NCBI RefSeq assembly: GCF_024733845.1
Contig: NZ_JANRHG010000005.1
Coordinates: 1-64,000 of the forward strand
DNA from: Neomoorella sulfitireducens
Lineage (GTDB): Bacteria; Bacillota; DSM-521; Neomoorellales; Neomoorellaceae
Length of the DNA: 64,000 nucleotides
Direction of reading: 5' to 3'
Below are positions 42,105-50,622 of this stretch, in pieces. The notes under the pieces are model-generated. The model was not told the DNA's origin. It made no database searches and saw only the letters and a list, made by a program, of their open reading frames with translations. Each line of letters opens with the position of its first letter. The first letter of the stretch is position 1. The translations under genes and the position numbers were made by a program.

Positions 42105-42599
42105 TCATAGCCGCCGGTCCAGGCAACGTGGCACCGCCGTTTTATTTTCCCGTTTGTAGGTACGGCACATCTGCCTGGCTGCCTGAACCTGCTCCACTTG
42201 CGCCTTGACTGCCGCCATGGCTTCTTGCACGTCTTTTAAGTTGGTTTCCTGCAGTTGCCGGCACTCTTCATATAGATGCCGTAGTTGCCGGGAGGCTGCG
42301 GCCAGCTCCTGGCGGGCGGCTGCAGGCAGGAAATCGAGCTTGTCCCACTCCGGAGGTTCGCATCCAGACACTAGTACCAGGAGCTCTTCAAGCTGCCGGG
42401 TGGCCTGCCGCGCCCCGGTCATCCTTTCCTTCCACGCCGTGTCTCCTGCCAGGAGCTTATTCAATTCATCCCACGCAGCGCCTTGAATGGCCTGCCGTTG
42501 CTGCTTTAAAATAAGTCGCCACTCCTGCAGCAGTTCAATTTCCTCGCAGTACGACCTGAAAAGCCTTCCGGCCACCTTTTCTGCCTCGCCCATCGTCAC
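42105..42599 (-). CDS. FlgN-like flagellar chaperone
   Basis: A 164-residue, highly helical protein with leucine-rich coiled-coil stretches (CEEIELLQEWRLILKQQRQAI; LRHLYEECRQLQETNLKDVQ). It overlaps the fliS end by 4 bases, which is where FlgN/FliT-type export chaperones are usually encoded. Sequence similarity to FlgN is weak by eye, so the assignment rests on shape, size and position. Confidence 0.6.
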   Translation of the reverse strand: MTMGEAEKVAGRLFRSYCEEIELLQEWRLILKQQRQAIQGAAWDELNKLLAGDTAWKERMTGARQATRQLEELLVLVSGCEPPEWDKLDFLPAAARQELAAASRQLRHLYEECRQLQETNLKDVQEAMAAVKAQVEQVQAARQMCRTYKRENKTAVPRCLDRRL

Positions 42600-43012
42600 C
42601 CCTGCCAGTGTGTACTCACCCGCGTGCGATAGTCGTGGGTCTGGTAAATCCTTGTCGCTTCTTCCCAGGTGTCCCGCAGCTGCTGCAGCAGGTCGATTAC
42701 CTCGTTAATCATCCTGGCGCTCTTTTTCACATTGGCCTGGACCAGGTGACGGTACATGAAGTCGTAGAGCTTGTAAAGGTTTTCCGCCACTTCGCCTGCG
42801 TCCCTGTTTAAAGTCACCATCAATTCGCCCAGGATGTCCTGGGCGCGTCCCAGGTTATTGTTTACCCCGGCATAATCCTTTTTGTCCATAGCAGCCAGGC
42901 CCTGGCGGCAGAAACGCAGGGCGCCGTCGTAAAGCATCAGCACCAGCTTTTCCTGGGACAGGGTCTGGACCTGGTTTTGCCGGTAGGCCTGGTAAGGGTT
43001 GTTCACAGCCAT
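42596..43012 (-). CDS. fliS: Flagellin export chaperone FliS
   Basis: A 138-residue four-helix protein with NPYQAYRQNQVQTLSQEKLVLMLYDGALRF and YDFMYRHLVQANVKKSARMINEVIDLL. These are hallmarks of FliS, which binds the flagellin C terminus before export. ATG 43012 has GAGGTG six bases upstream and matches homologues; an open frame runs further 5'. Confidence 0.94.
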   Translation of the reverse strand: MAVNNPYQAYRQNQVQTLSQEKLVLMLYDGALRFCRQGLAAMDKKDYAGVNNNLGRAQDILGELMVTLNRDAGEVAENLYKLYDFMYRHLVQANVKKSARMINEVIDLLQQLRDTWEEATRIYQTHDYRTRVSTHWQG

Positions 43013-43149
43013 TGGTGACACCTCGATGCCCTTTGCAACTTTAATAGCCATAGTTTTATAGTCCTTATTTTCCGGCCAAATCAGGCCGGTTTGGTTGCAG
43101 GTTAAAATGTTTTCCTCGTTTCTCAAAAGCTTTACGGTGGCCCTTCAGG

Positions 43150-45048
43150 CTACTCCTGCTGGTAGCTCCCCAATCCGTAAATCTGCTGGGCCAGCCAGTT
43201 CCCCTGGCTCTGCAGAGCCGCCAGGGCCTGCTCCATGGCCGTAAACTGCCGCCGGAGCTGCTCCTCCTTCATGGCCAGCCTGTCCTCCATCCGGGCGATC
43301 TGGCCGTCAATGTCGTCCATTATTTTCTGCAGGGACTGCTCCCGGGAGGGGATGAGGCCGTCCGCGGAACGGACAAGGGATGTAAGATATTCATCCAGCT
43401 TGTCAACCAGCCCGGTCTTGCCGCTGTTGCTAAATACAGCCATCACGGCCGCCGGGTCTGCCTCTAGAGCGGCCGCCAGCTTATCCGTATCGAGGGTAAT
43501 CTTGCCGCTGCGGTCGAAGGTTAAAGCGCCGCTCCCAGCTACATCGCCAGTAGAAATACCGATACTCCACGGCGTCTGGTAGACCCCTGTTAAGCCGTCA
43601 ATTTTGTCGGTCATCAGTCGCCACAGGGAACTCCGCAAACGCGCCACGGTGGGATCGCCCTGCAGGTCACCATCCTCCCCGGCTTTTGTACTAATAAAAT
43701 CCATCACCGAGTTGTACTGGTCCACCATAGCCTTGATAGCATCGACGGCCTTCTGGGTATCGCTGCTTATTTCCAGGTTCAGGGTTTCTGCCGGTTCAAT
43801 TGTACCGCTGCCGTTGGTATCGGTTACGCCTAGCAGGTTAAGGGTAACCCCCTGGATAACGTCGGTAACAGTGTTGGTGGAGCGGGTTATGGCAAGGCCG
43901 TCGATTGTAAATTCGGCGTCCTGGGCGTCCTGGACCACCGCGCCGGACAAAATATTTCCACTCGCATCCACCAGCCCCAGCCTATTGAGAATACCGTCCG
44001 GATCGGAAAAAGAAATGGCCCCGGCGGCACCGGTGGTTTTGCTGGTCAGTACCAGGCGGTGGTCAACGACGTTGGCCGTCACAATATCCCCCGCCCCGGT
44101 CGTTTCCCCCTCAGGGGGAATAGCATTGATGAGGGAAACAATAGACTGCAGGCTGTCATTTTCGCTAATAGTGATAATCCTGGTTTCACTACCAACGGTA
44201 ATACTGAAAGAACCGCGCAGGCCCAGGGCAACTGTATCGGAGGTAATGGGTACGGACGGCTGGAAGGTGGCCGTCCAGTCGGCAAGCATGGGAATAACGC
44301 TGGAGCTAAAATTTCCGTTTAAAGTTGCCTTAATCTCTAACTGTTGCACATTACCGCTAATATCAGCAGTCAAGGTATGACTTTTAAAAACTCCCGAACC
44401 ATCACCGTTTAAACTGCCCAGTGTCTTCCATTCACTCCACGTAGTACCATCAAAAGTTCGATATTGGTATACATAATTTGTATTTAACCTCTCCTGCTGG
44501 TTGACCATTAAAGTAAGGCGGCCGCCATTTACCGCATTAATGCTAATAGTTTTTGAGGTAATACTTCCCGTTGTTCCCGAAGCTAATTTTAACACGCCAT
44601 TTACTGTATCCTGGGTCAAATTACTCACGGTAGCTATACTGCTGGTAAAGGAGGAGTCATTAAAAGTATCTGATAACAATTGGGTTTCTGTGCCATAAAC
44701 CAGAGGTTGCTGGCTCGCCACTTTATGGGCCTGGGCCAGCTGGATGATGCCTATACGGTAACTGCCGGCGGCGGCGCTGCTGGCTGCCGTGGCCGTCAGA
44801 GCCACGGTATTGCTGGAAGTGGCTTTCATGCCTGTATAGGTGGAGGCCAGTTTAAGACTGCTGAGCTTGCTCTTTAAGTTGCTCAAACGGGTATAAATAT
44901 CGTGCCAGGCGTTTTTCTCCACGTTATACTGGTCTTTGCGTTGCTGAAGCCTGGTCAGAGGTACCCTTTCGAGGTTCATTAGTTGTGTAATAATCGATTC
45001 GGTGTCCAGGCCCGATGCCAGGCCGGTAAAATAAATGCCGCCAGCCAT
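43150..45048 (-). CDS. fliD: Filament cap protein FliD
   Basis: A 632-residue protein with the FliD N terminus (YFTGLASGLDTESIITQLMNLERVPLTRLQQRKD), a large variable outer domain and a C-terminal coiled coil (DDIDGQIARMEDRLAMKEEQLRRQFTAMEQALA). It caps the filament and catalyses flagellin folding. The 217-base gap to flaG contains no recognisable feature. Confidence 0.94.
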   Translation of the reverse strand: MAGGIYFTGLASGLDTESIITQLMNLERVPLTRLQQRKDQYNVEKNAWHDIYTRLSNLKSKLSSLKLASTYTGMKATSSNTVALTATAASSAAAGSYRIGIIQLAQAHKVASQQPLVYGTETQLLSDTFNDSSFTSSIATVSNLTQDTVNGVLKLASGTTGSITSKTISINAVNGGRLTLMVNQQERLNTNYVYQYRTFDGTTWSEWKTLGSLNGDGSGVFKSHTLTADISGNVQQLEIKATLNGNFSSSVIPMLADWTATFQPSVPITSDTVALGLRGSFSITVGSETRIITISENDSLQSIVSLINAIPPEGETTGAGDIVTANVVDHRLVLTSKTTGAAGAISFSDPDGILNRLGLVDASGNILSGAVVQDAQDAEFTIDGLAITRSTNTVTDVIQGVTLNLLGVTDTNGSGTIEPAETLNLEISSDTQKAVDAIKAMVDQYNSVMDFISTKAGEDGDLQGDPTVARLRSSLWRLMTDKIDGLTGVYQTPWSIGISTGDVAGSGALTFDRSGKITLDTDKLAAALEADPAAVMAVFSNSGKTGLVDKLDEYLTSLVRSADGLIPSREQSLQKIMDDIDGQIARMEDRLAMKEEQLRRQFTAMEQALAALQSQGNWLAQQIYGLGSYQQE

Positions 45049-45265
45049 TTATAAAGCCCTCCCGAATTTATCTCCCACTTAAGAAACATGCCAAAGCAAT
45101 CTTTCCGGCCCTGTTCCGGCAATACCTCGCTCTAACGGCGATCTGTCACGGCAAGCAGGCAAAGCTGTCCTACCGCCACCAGGCTGAAACAGGTTAAAAA
45201 CTTCTAGCGCCCATCTCGAACCCTTCTTAAGCAATCAGGCGCCAGACAGGTCTGCAGGATAAGTC

Positions 45266-45628
45266 CTAAATCAGCTCGTCCAAAAGAAGCCCCACCATGT
45301 ACTGCATCTGGCTGGTCACCTTCAGCACATTTTCCGGCGGGATGCGGCGGATAACTTTACCCTCACTGGCGTCGATGACCAGGACGTAAATCTCGCCCTT
45401 TTCGTGGTCGAGTTTGAAGCGCAGCTTTATATTGAAGAGGTCCGTAGCCGCGTTGAGTTTTTCCACCGCCTGCTGTAAATCGCCCCGGGAATAACCGGCC
45501 TCACCCTCCTGGCGGCGCTTTTCCTGCTCGTTGTCCACGTTAATCTTTTTGGCATCCTGCACTGCCGGTTTCTGCGTCTGGCTCTGGATCTGGTTTAATA
45601 CTAAAGGATCGACTCCCTCGACCCGCAC
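45266..45628 (-). CDS. flaG: FlaG family protein
   Basis: A 120-residue protein with a variable N terminus and the FlaG domain (LNAATDLFNIKLRFKLDHEKGEIYVLVIDASEGKVIRRIPPE). FlaG influences filament length and commonly precedes fliD. GTG 45628 is chosen because GGAGG lies 8 bases upstream; a GTG 15 bases earlier overlaps that site. A sigma-28-like promoter lies about 35 bases upstream. Confidence 0.88.
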   Translation of the reverse strand: MRVEGVDPLVLNQIQSQTQKPAVQDAKKINVDNEQEKRRQEGEAGYSRGDLQQAVEKLNAATDLFNIKLRFKLDHEKGEIYVLVIDASEGKVIRRIPPENVLKVTSQMQYMVGLLLDELI

Positions 45629-45662
45629 TATTGCCACCTCCACGGTGTTTCGCTATTTTTTT

Positions 45663-45689
45663 ATATCGACAGATAATTGCCCTGCTTGA
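45663..45689 (-). promoter_or_regulatory. Sigma-28-like promoter before flaG
   Basis: On the minus strand TCAA (45689-45686), 15 bases, then GTCGATAT (45670-45663) resemble the sigma-28 consensus TAAA-N15-GCCGATAT with one mismatch in each box. It would transcribe flaG-fliD-fliS. Confidence 0.55.
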
Positions 45690-45721
45690 GGTTTAATATT
45701 GGAATTAAAGCCAACTATAGC

Positions 45722-45750
45722 TTGATTTCATTTTCTAATAGTTATATAAT
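45722..45750 (+). promoter_or_regulatory. Sigma-A promoter of the Phd/VapC-type operon
   Basis: TTGATT (45722-45727), 17 bases, then a perfect TATAAT (45745-45750), with the GGAGGTGA ribosome site following. This is a strong vegetative promoter. Confidence 0.8.
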
Positions 45751-45773
45751 ATGGCTAGTGGAGGTGACCATTT

Positions 45774-46028
45774 ATGTTGACTATTAATGTAACCCAGGCT
45801 AAAGAACAATTCCTGGAAATAATACGTCAGGTAGAAGATTGGGAAAGTGTAGTATTGGAAAAAAGAGGTAAACCCGTGGCTGCCCTCCTACCCTACGAGG
45901 AATACGCCAGCCTGCGGCGCATAAAAAATTTCCTTGACATGCAGGAACTCTCCGCGGCCTTGAAAGATGCGGGGATAACGGCGAAAGAAATATATCAAGA
46001 CTCACGCAAAGAATTAGAAACGAGGTAG
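45774..46028 (+). CDS. Phd/YefM-type antitoxin
   Basis: An 84-residue protein with the Phd/YefM N-terminal DNA-binding fold (INVTQAKEQFLEIIRQV, VVLEKRGKPVAALLPYEEYASL) and a C-terminal tail that would wrap the toxin. It precedes a PIN-domain toxin by 6 bases and should neutralise it and repress the operon. Confidence 0.88.
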   Translation: MLTINVTQAKEQFLEIIRQVEDWESVVLEKRGKPVAALLPYEEYASLRRIKNFLDMQELSAALKDAGITAKEIYQDSRKELETR

Positions 46029-46034
46029 AAAACA

Positions 46035-46460
46035 TTGGACATTGTAGCGGATGCGAGCGCTATTCTCTGCGCTTATTTCCCCGACGAACTTTCCCCCAGG
46101 GCCAAAAAAATAATGCTCGATTATGCTTTAGGCCGGATCAACCTTTGCGGACCACGATTGCTGATCCTCGAGCTAATCAATGCCTGTTTGGTGGCTGCCA
46201 GGCGCCGCAGGATTAGCGAAGAAATTTTATTGAAAATGGCAAAGGAAGTTTCTTCCCTGCAGATCCTCTGGGTAGATATCGAAAAAGAAGCAGGAACTGT
46301 TTTTTCTTTAAGCCGCAAATACCAGATTACCGCCTATGACGCTGCCTATATCGTTTCAGCCCGGCTAAAAGGATGCGAATTTTTCACCGCCGATGAACGT
46401 TTATACAATGCCGTGAAACACGACCTAAATTTTGTACGCCTGTTGGGTGAGTACGAGTAA
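46035..46460 (+). CDS. PIN-domain toxin, VapC-like
   Basis: A 141-residue PIN ribonuclease with the acidic residues in place: VADASAIL near the N terminus, a mid-protein Glu (ILELINA), YDAAYIVSAR near 101, and TADERLYNA near 119. VapC toxins cleave RNA, often tRNA or rRNA. It starts at TTG 46035, with the GAGGT at the antitoxin's 3' end as ribosome site. This favours more antitoxin than toxin. Confidence 0.88.
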   Translation: MDIVADASAILCAYFPDELSPRAKKIMLDYALGRINLCGPRLLILELINACLVAARRRRISEEILLKMAKEVSSLQILWVDIEKEAGTVFSLSRKYQITAYDAAYIVSARLKGCEFFTADERLYNAVKHDLNFVRLLGEYE

Positions 46461-46470
46461 AAAAGCTTAA

Positions 46471-46848
46471 TTACCTGCTCAACTTGTAAAGGGCGTACTG
46501 GTTCAGGGAAACACCCTCCTTCTGTGCTTCTATAGCCAGTTTTCTATGAAGGCTTTTAGGAATCCGTAGCACAAATTTACCGCTGTAATTCTCGCTGCCG
46601 GTGGGTTCTGGAATGGGATCTCCATGTTCCAGCTTTACTTCCAGCCACCCTTCCATCACCTCACGTAAATTTCTATATGCTTCCTCAAAAGTGCTGCCAT
46701 GGCTCTGGCAGCCATCAAGCTCTAGTACCCGGCCGAAAAAATAGCTGCCGCTTTCATCGCTTACCGGCTGAATTAAATAAGTGTAGGGTAAGTTCATATA
46801 GTAGCTGACGTCTCTACTTTCAGTCATGGTTTCAAGGCAGGAGTTCAT
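46471..46848 (-). CDS. hicB: HicB-type antitoxin
   Basis: A 125-residue protein. It has an N-terminal degenerate RNase-H-like HicB domain (SYFFGRVLELDGCQSHGSTFEEAYRNLREVMEGW) and a C-terminal ribbon-helix-helix/Arc-like region (KFVLRIPKSLHRKLAIEAQKEGVSLNQYALYKL). It binds HicA and autoregulates. Start uncertain: ATG 46797 would match shorter homologues. It follows hicA by 73 bases, on the strand opposite to the VapC pair. Confidence 0.85.
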   Translation of the reverse strand: MNSCLETMTESRDVSYYMNLPYTYLIQPVSDESGSYFFGRVLELDGCQSHGSTFEEAYRNLREVMEGWLEVKLEHGDPIPEPTGSENYSGKFVLRIPKSLHRKLAIEAQKEGVSLNQYALYKLSR

Positions 46849-46921
46849 TTGATTTTCCGGGGATAGAACCCGGCTTATTTACTTCCCGACCTTTCCAGGA
46901 TATCCCTAATGTAAGCAGCCT

Positions 46922-47107
46922 TTAATGATTTTCCTCTTTGATAGTAATAACATCGCCCTGGTTATTGCGGAAATGATGGTGGGAACCTTTCTTCCTCACC
47001 AATGTATAACCGAAACTTTCCAGAACATTAGCCGCCTCATTAAAACGAATCCCGTTAGGCTGCGTTTTCATCTTCTGGATAATTTTTTCTACTCCTGCAA
47101 CCGACAC
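46922..47107 (-). CDS. hicA: HicA-type mRNA interferase toxin
   Basis: A 61-residue protein with the HicA double-stranded-RNA-binding-like core. LESFGYTLVRKKGSHHHFRN contains the catalytic His in GSHHHF. HicA cleaves mRNAs when free of HicB. The GTG start at 47107 directly follows AAGGAG, an unusually close ribosome site, so the true start may differ. An inverted TTGAT...ATCAA lies upstream (near 47137-47153) and might be a HicB operator. Confidence 0.82.
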   Translation of the reverse strand: MSVAGVEKIIQKMKTQPNGIRFNEAANVLESFGYTLVRKKGSHHHFRNNQGDVITIKEENH

Positions 47108-47258
47108 CTCCTTCTTGTTTGTATAGTTTCACATTTGATACTATTGATCAAGGGTTAAGCTGTTTGACTTTTTATAAAGCAAAAGCCCCAGCTCGACTTG
47201 ATATTGCTCAAACAACTTATGCTTATTCTGCTTTTTCCAGACTACAATAACAAAATAT

Positions 47259-47287
47259 TTGACGCACATTAGTTCGTATGCTATACT
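47259..47287 (+). promoter_or_regulatory. Sigma-A promoter of the LAGLIDADG gene
   Basis: TTGACG (47259-47264), 17 bases, then TATACT (47282-47287) form a strong promoter whose start point lies only about 30 bases before the chosen ATG. Confidence 0.75.
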
Positions 47288-47326
47288 AAATATAGCTTTG
47301 ATATGCCGGTAAAAGCAGGTGCAAAG

Positions 47327-48217
47327 ATGTCACACGAAGATTTACAAGCCTATTTAGCCCAGCATTACCCCGACACCGACAATAAGCTCCTGGCAGAAGA
47401 GCTGGGAATAACCGAAAATAGGTTGCGCAAACTCGCCTCTCGATACGGCATTAAAAAAAGCGATGGCTATAAACAAGAGCTACATAAAAAACTAATGCAG
47501 GCCAAGGAAGAAAAATATTTAGACAATCTACCGGGCATTGAGCCGAACCCGTATGAACTAAATATCATCGTTGGCAGCCTAATCGGTGATGGCTGCCTTG
47601 GGTTCGCGCCGCGCAGCCGCCAGGCTTTTTATCGCGAACATTTTGCCCCATCCCAGCGGGACTACCGGGTTTGGAAAGCAGGCCAGCTTGAAAGGCTTGG
47701 TTTTAAAATTACAAGGGATAATCATTTGCGCAGCCCCTCCCTGCCCGCTCTTACCCGGCTATATCATGCCTTTTACCTCGATAATCGCAAATGTCTTACA
47801 ACGGAAAACATAAAACTCCTTACCCACCCAGTGGGCCTGGCCTGCCTTTTTATGGATGATGGCAGCCTGGTTATAAACTATAGCCGTAAAAAAGACGGCT
47901 TTTATATCTTCCCGCGTCTCACTTTTTATACCTTTGCTTTTACTGCCGAAGAGAACGACTTGCTTCGCCGGCACCTGGAAAAGACATTTGGCCTGGCTTT
48001 ACGCTTAAAACCCTTCCCTTACGGCCACGGCTACGGCCTCGACAGCGGGCGTCAGGACACGATTCAAAAATTAATCTCCCTCATTAAACCTTATGCCAGG
48101 ATGATCCCTTCCAAAGCAAAGCGCCTGGATATAACCCAACGCCTCTTGGCCAAGGACGCGGAACTGCGCCGGCGTTTTGGAGAAGAGTGCCGGAATACTA
48201 CCATTGCTTTTATTTAA
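47327..48217 (+). CDS. Free-standing LAGLIDADG endonuclease-like protein
   Basis: A 296-residue protein. The N-terminal 50 residues form a helix-turn-helix-like segment (NKLLAEELGITENRLRKLASRYGI). Two LAGLIDADG-type motifs follow: IIVGSLIGDGCLGF near residue 86 and GLACLFMDDGSLVIN near 182, each with the acidic residue that binds metal. This is a monomeric homing-endonuclease architecture, but no intein or group I intron surrounds it. ATG 47327 has AGGT six bases upstream; ATG 47303 would leave almost no leader after the promoter. It may be a solitary mobile gene or a domesticated regulator. Confidence 0.8.
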   Translation: MSHEDLQAYLAQHYPDTDNKLLAEELGITENRLRKLASRYGIKKSDGYKQELHKKLMQAKEEKYLDNLPGIEPNPYELNIIVGSLIGDGCLGFAPRSRQAFYREHFAPSQRDYRVWKAGQLERLGFKITRDNHLRSPSLPALTRLYHAFYLDNRKCLTTENIKLLTHPVGLACLFMDDGSLVINYSRKKDGFYIFPRLTFYTFAFTAEENDLLRRHLEKTFGLALRLKPFPYGHGYGLDSGRQDTIQKLISLIKPYARMIPSKAKRLDITQRLLAKDAELRRRFGEECRNTTIAFI

Positions 48218-48223
48218 GCGTCT

Positions 48224-48769
48224 TCAGTTTTTGTTGAAGCAGTTCTTCTCTCTTAAAGCAGCCTCCCATTCATCCAGGAATGGCACCAGTTCATACTCAA
48301 ACAAATCCCCTACCAGTACGTAATCTCTATTCTCCCATGCCTTTAATAAATCCTGAAGTTTATCCTTAAAGGTAGTTATGCGCTCTTCCGGCAAAAAACC
48401 CGGTTCGGCTAGATTAATATTTGCAAATGCTTCTATTAACCATTCCAATCCATCAATTATCTGGACAACCATAGAAAAAGCTTCCTCTTCCCTGCCTGTT
48501 TGGAAAAAGCGGCCTACACGAAGCATGTTATCCCTTACAATCGGGAGATACTGTTTGACTGAAATCTTAACTTCCTCGAGCAGTTCTGCTAAGGAACCGG
48601 TTTCTAATCTGATCTCTCGAACCTGTTTTTCATTTAATGCTTGCTCTAATGTACCGGCATATTCCTGCCCGTCAATTTTGATAGATTTTACCACCTGATT
48701 ATTTTTAGCCAATGTTTTAACCAACTCTCCATCATTTGCCCACTCGCGATCGTTAACAAAGATCTTCAC
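48224..48769 (-). CDS. Uncharacterised protein linked to Maf glycosyltransferase
   Basis: I do not recognise this 181-residue protein. The first 60 residues look like a small alpha/beta fold (MKIFVNDREWANDGELV, VVKSIKIDGQEY). The rest is mostly helical and acidic (SLAELLEEVKISVKQYLPIVRDNMLRV; ITTFKDKLQDLLKAWENRDYVLVGDLFEYELVPFLDEW). It lies 30 bases after the Maf gene on the same strand, so it is probably co-transcribed and may serve flagellin glycosylation or export. The ATG follows AGGTGC. Confidence 0.65.
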   Translation of the reverse strand: MKIFVNDREWANDGELVKTLAKNNQVVKSIKIDGQEYAGTLEQALNEKQVREIRLETGSLAELLEEVKISVKQYLPIVRDNMLRVGRFFQTGREEEAFSMVVQIIDGLEWLIEAFANINLAEPGFLPEERITTFKDKLQDLLKAWENRDYVLVGDLFEYELVPFLDEWEAALREKNCFNKN

Positions 48770-48799
48770 GCAAAAGCACCTCTTGTTTTTGAATGCTAT

Positions 48800-50548
48800 T
48801 CAAACTGAACTCAACCTTTCGGCAGCTTGTGCCATGGCATCCTGGACAATATCTATCCCCTCAGCAAGACCCTGGTACAATAATAACGATTTTTTGGCCA
48901 GGCGCAAGCCCTCCGCCCGCCATTCAGCCTCGGGCCTGGAAAAGGGCCCTTTATTTAACTGAAACCATACAGGTTGAAAGACCATAGCTACCGGAAGTAA
49001 CTCTTCACGCAAGTTATTAATTTCCGCATCAACCTTATCAAGGCGCTTCAAAATCTTATTAACTTGCTGCTGAGAGGGCATTTTAGAAGTAAAGGCCAAC
49101 TCCAAATCCCTAGCCAGTCTCTCCCCCGTTCGACAAATCTTTATGGCTTTTTCCATTACAGCTTTTTCGGCTTTGATTTTTTCAGCTAGTTCCCCTGGTT
49201 TTATTTTGTTAAGGGGTTGGTAAGAAGAACAAATCTCTTTTATCCTAGTATCAGGATTAAATGGCTCCTGACAGTAGGTATCAATGGCCTGACGCAGGGT
49301 CATAACTTCCGTTCCCTTTATGCGCGCCCCGCCCTCAGTAGCGTTGATAATTCTGCGCCCGTTTGCAGTCATAGCAATCTGGGTCTCAATATATTGCAAC
49401 ATAGCATGTAAAGAACGATCGGTGATAACCTTACCACCGTAAAAACCTTCTATCTCCAAGAGACGCGATTTTTCTTTAGTTGGTTCTCTATTCTCGTAAA
49501 CCGTACCTCGAGCATGGGTATTACCACCGGTAAAGGCCAGGTCCTGGCCGATAAAGATTATGGGATCCAGTCCCAGTTTTAATGCAAAATCAAAGGCATA
49601 ATTGGCCACCGAGGGGCCCATCCGCACCTGTCCGGGGTCTAGATAACCCAAATTTTGCAACCATGTTTGAAAGATTTCAAAATAGACACTAGCAATTAAA
49701 CAACCTTTATACTCTTCTAAGATGCGCGGGTAAATAATTGGATCAAAAAGCAGAGGAAAGCCTGTAGTATCTATTCCCTCAAAGTGCCGGAAGTTAGCTT
49801 TTCCACCATCAATGGAAACTCCTATATCGGGATTAATGCCTGTAGCCAAAACCGGCTTAAGTGCCGTGCCCACGGTTAGGATTATAGCCTTACCTTTTGC
49901 TTCTTTTAATAAACTGAGATTTTTATTCAGAGAAGGGCCGGCAGAAACAATTATTCCTGGCTTGCTTTGAAAAACTCCATAAAAGGACTTCACCGGCGTG
50001 GAAGTTAAAACTTTAGCAAGATTTAAAAAGAAATTTCTGGTCCAGGTTACAGAAAAACGTAAAGCTGTATTGAGAGAGCATAGAAGACCAAATAAAATAT
50101 CGTTAATCTCCCGCCTGTACTTGAGAAATTCCTGTGGAAATACACGTTCTAACGGTTTGTACTCTATTACCTTAACCCTTTCCAAAAGGAACTGGTCGAT
50201 ATGGGCAGTTAAAAAATTTTGAAGAGGCTGTTCATGGTGAAATATTATTATTTTCCCTGTTTGTTCTAGATTCTTTAAGGCAGGATTGAAAAAGCAATAC
50301 TTCAATAACTCCACAGCCGGCTCGACGGCGATAATTTTGACTTCATTCGCTTTTTCCACCAAGGCGGCCAAATGATAACCTAGACCTACCCCCAGTACGA
50401 TTAAGGTATCCCCTGGCTGGTAAGAAACTTCAGCCGCCCAGCGCTTTCCCTCGTTGAGAGGATCATAACTGCTATGTAACCATTTATTGCCATATCGTAA
50501 AGTCAAAGCCCCATTTCTCGCCTTTGTAATTTCAAAATGACATTGCAT
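48800..50548 (-). CDS. Maf (DUF115) motility-associated glycosyltransferase
   Basis: A 582-residue protein. It has an N-terminal Rossmann-like segment (PGDTLIVLGVGLGYHLAALVEKA) and the central DUF115/MptE-like domain (IIVSAGPSLNKNLSLLKEA, TVGTALKPVLATGINPDIGVSIDG). PIIFIGQDLAFTGGNTHARGT and a helical C terminus follow. Maf proteins transfer nonulosonic acids such as legionaminic or pseudaminic acid to flagellin. It is encoded directly after flagellin and near a legionaminate-type pathway, which supports that role. Confidence 0.85.
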   Translation of the reverse strand: MQCHFEITKARNGALTLRYGNKWLHSSYDPLNEGKRWAAEVSYQPGDTLIVLGVGLGYHLAALVEKANEVKIIAVEPAVELLKYCFFNPALKNLEQTGKIIIFHHEQPLQNFLTAHIDQFLLERVKVIEYKPLERVFPQEFLKYRREINDILFGLLCSLNTALRFSVTWTRNFFLNLAKVLTSTPVKSFYGVFQSKPGIIVSAGPSLNKNLSLLKEAKGKAIILTVGTALKPVLATGINPDIGVSIDGGKANFRHFEGIDTTGFPLLFDPIIYPRILEEYKGCLIASVYFEIFQTWLQNLGYLDPGQVRMGPSVANYAFDFALKLGLDPIIFIGQDLAFTGGNTHARGTVYENREPTKEKSRLLEIEGFYGGKVITDRSLHAMLQYIETQIAMTANGRRIINATEGGARIKGTEVMTLRQAIDTYCQEPFNPDTRIKEICSSYQPLNKIKPGELAEKIKAEKAVMEKAIKICRTGERLARDLELAFTSKMPSQQQVNKILKRLDKVDAEINNLREELLPVAMVFQPVWFQLNKGPFSRPEAEWRAEGLRLAKKSLLLYQGLAEGIDIVQDAMAQAAERLSSV

Positions 50549-50581
50549 AATAGCAGCCAGATTCTCCTTTTAATTTAATAA

Positions 50582-50607
50582 GGCTGGCCGGTACGTACCG
50601 GCCAGCC
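50582..50607 (-). terminator. Terminator/palindrome after flagellin
   Basis: A perfect 26-bp palindrome (GGCTGGCCGGTAC and its complement), followed on the minus strand by TTATTAAATT, lies between the flagellin stop and the Maf gene. It probably reduces read-through so that flagellin is made in excess. Confidence 0.7.
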
Positions 50608-50622
50608 ATATAGATGTTAATT

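Noticed and set aside
45150-45215. Plus-strand stretch with GGCAAAGC resembling part of a GEMM riboswitch
   Set aside because: The paired GAAA hairpin and CTAAGG block are missing, and no plus-strand gene follows closely.
47303-47326. Upstream ATG for the LAGLIDADG gene
   Set aside because: It would lie about 10 bases after the predicted transcription start without a ribosome site; ATG 47327 has one.
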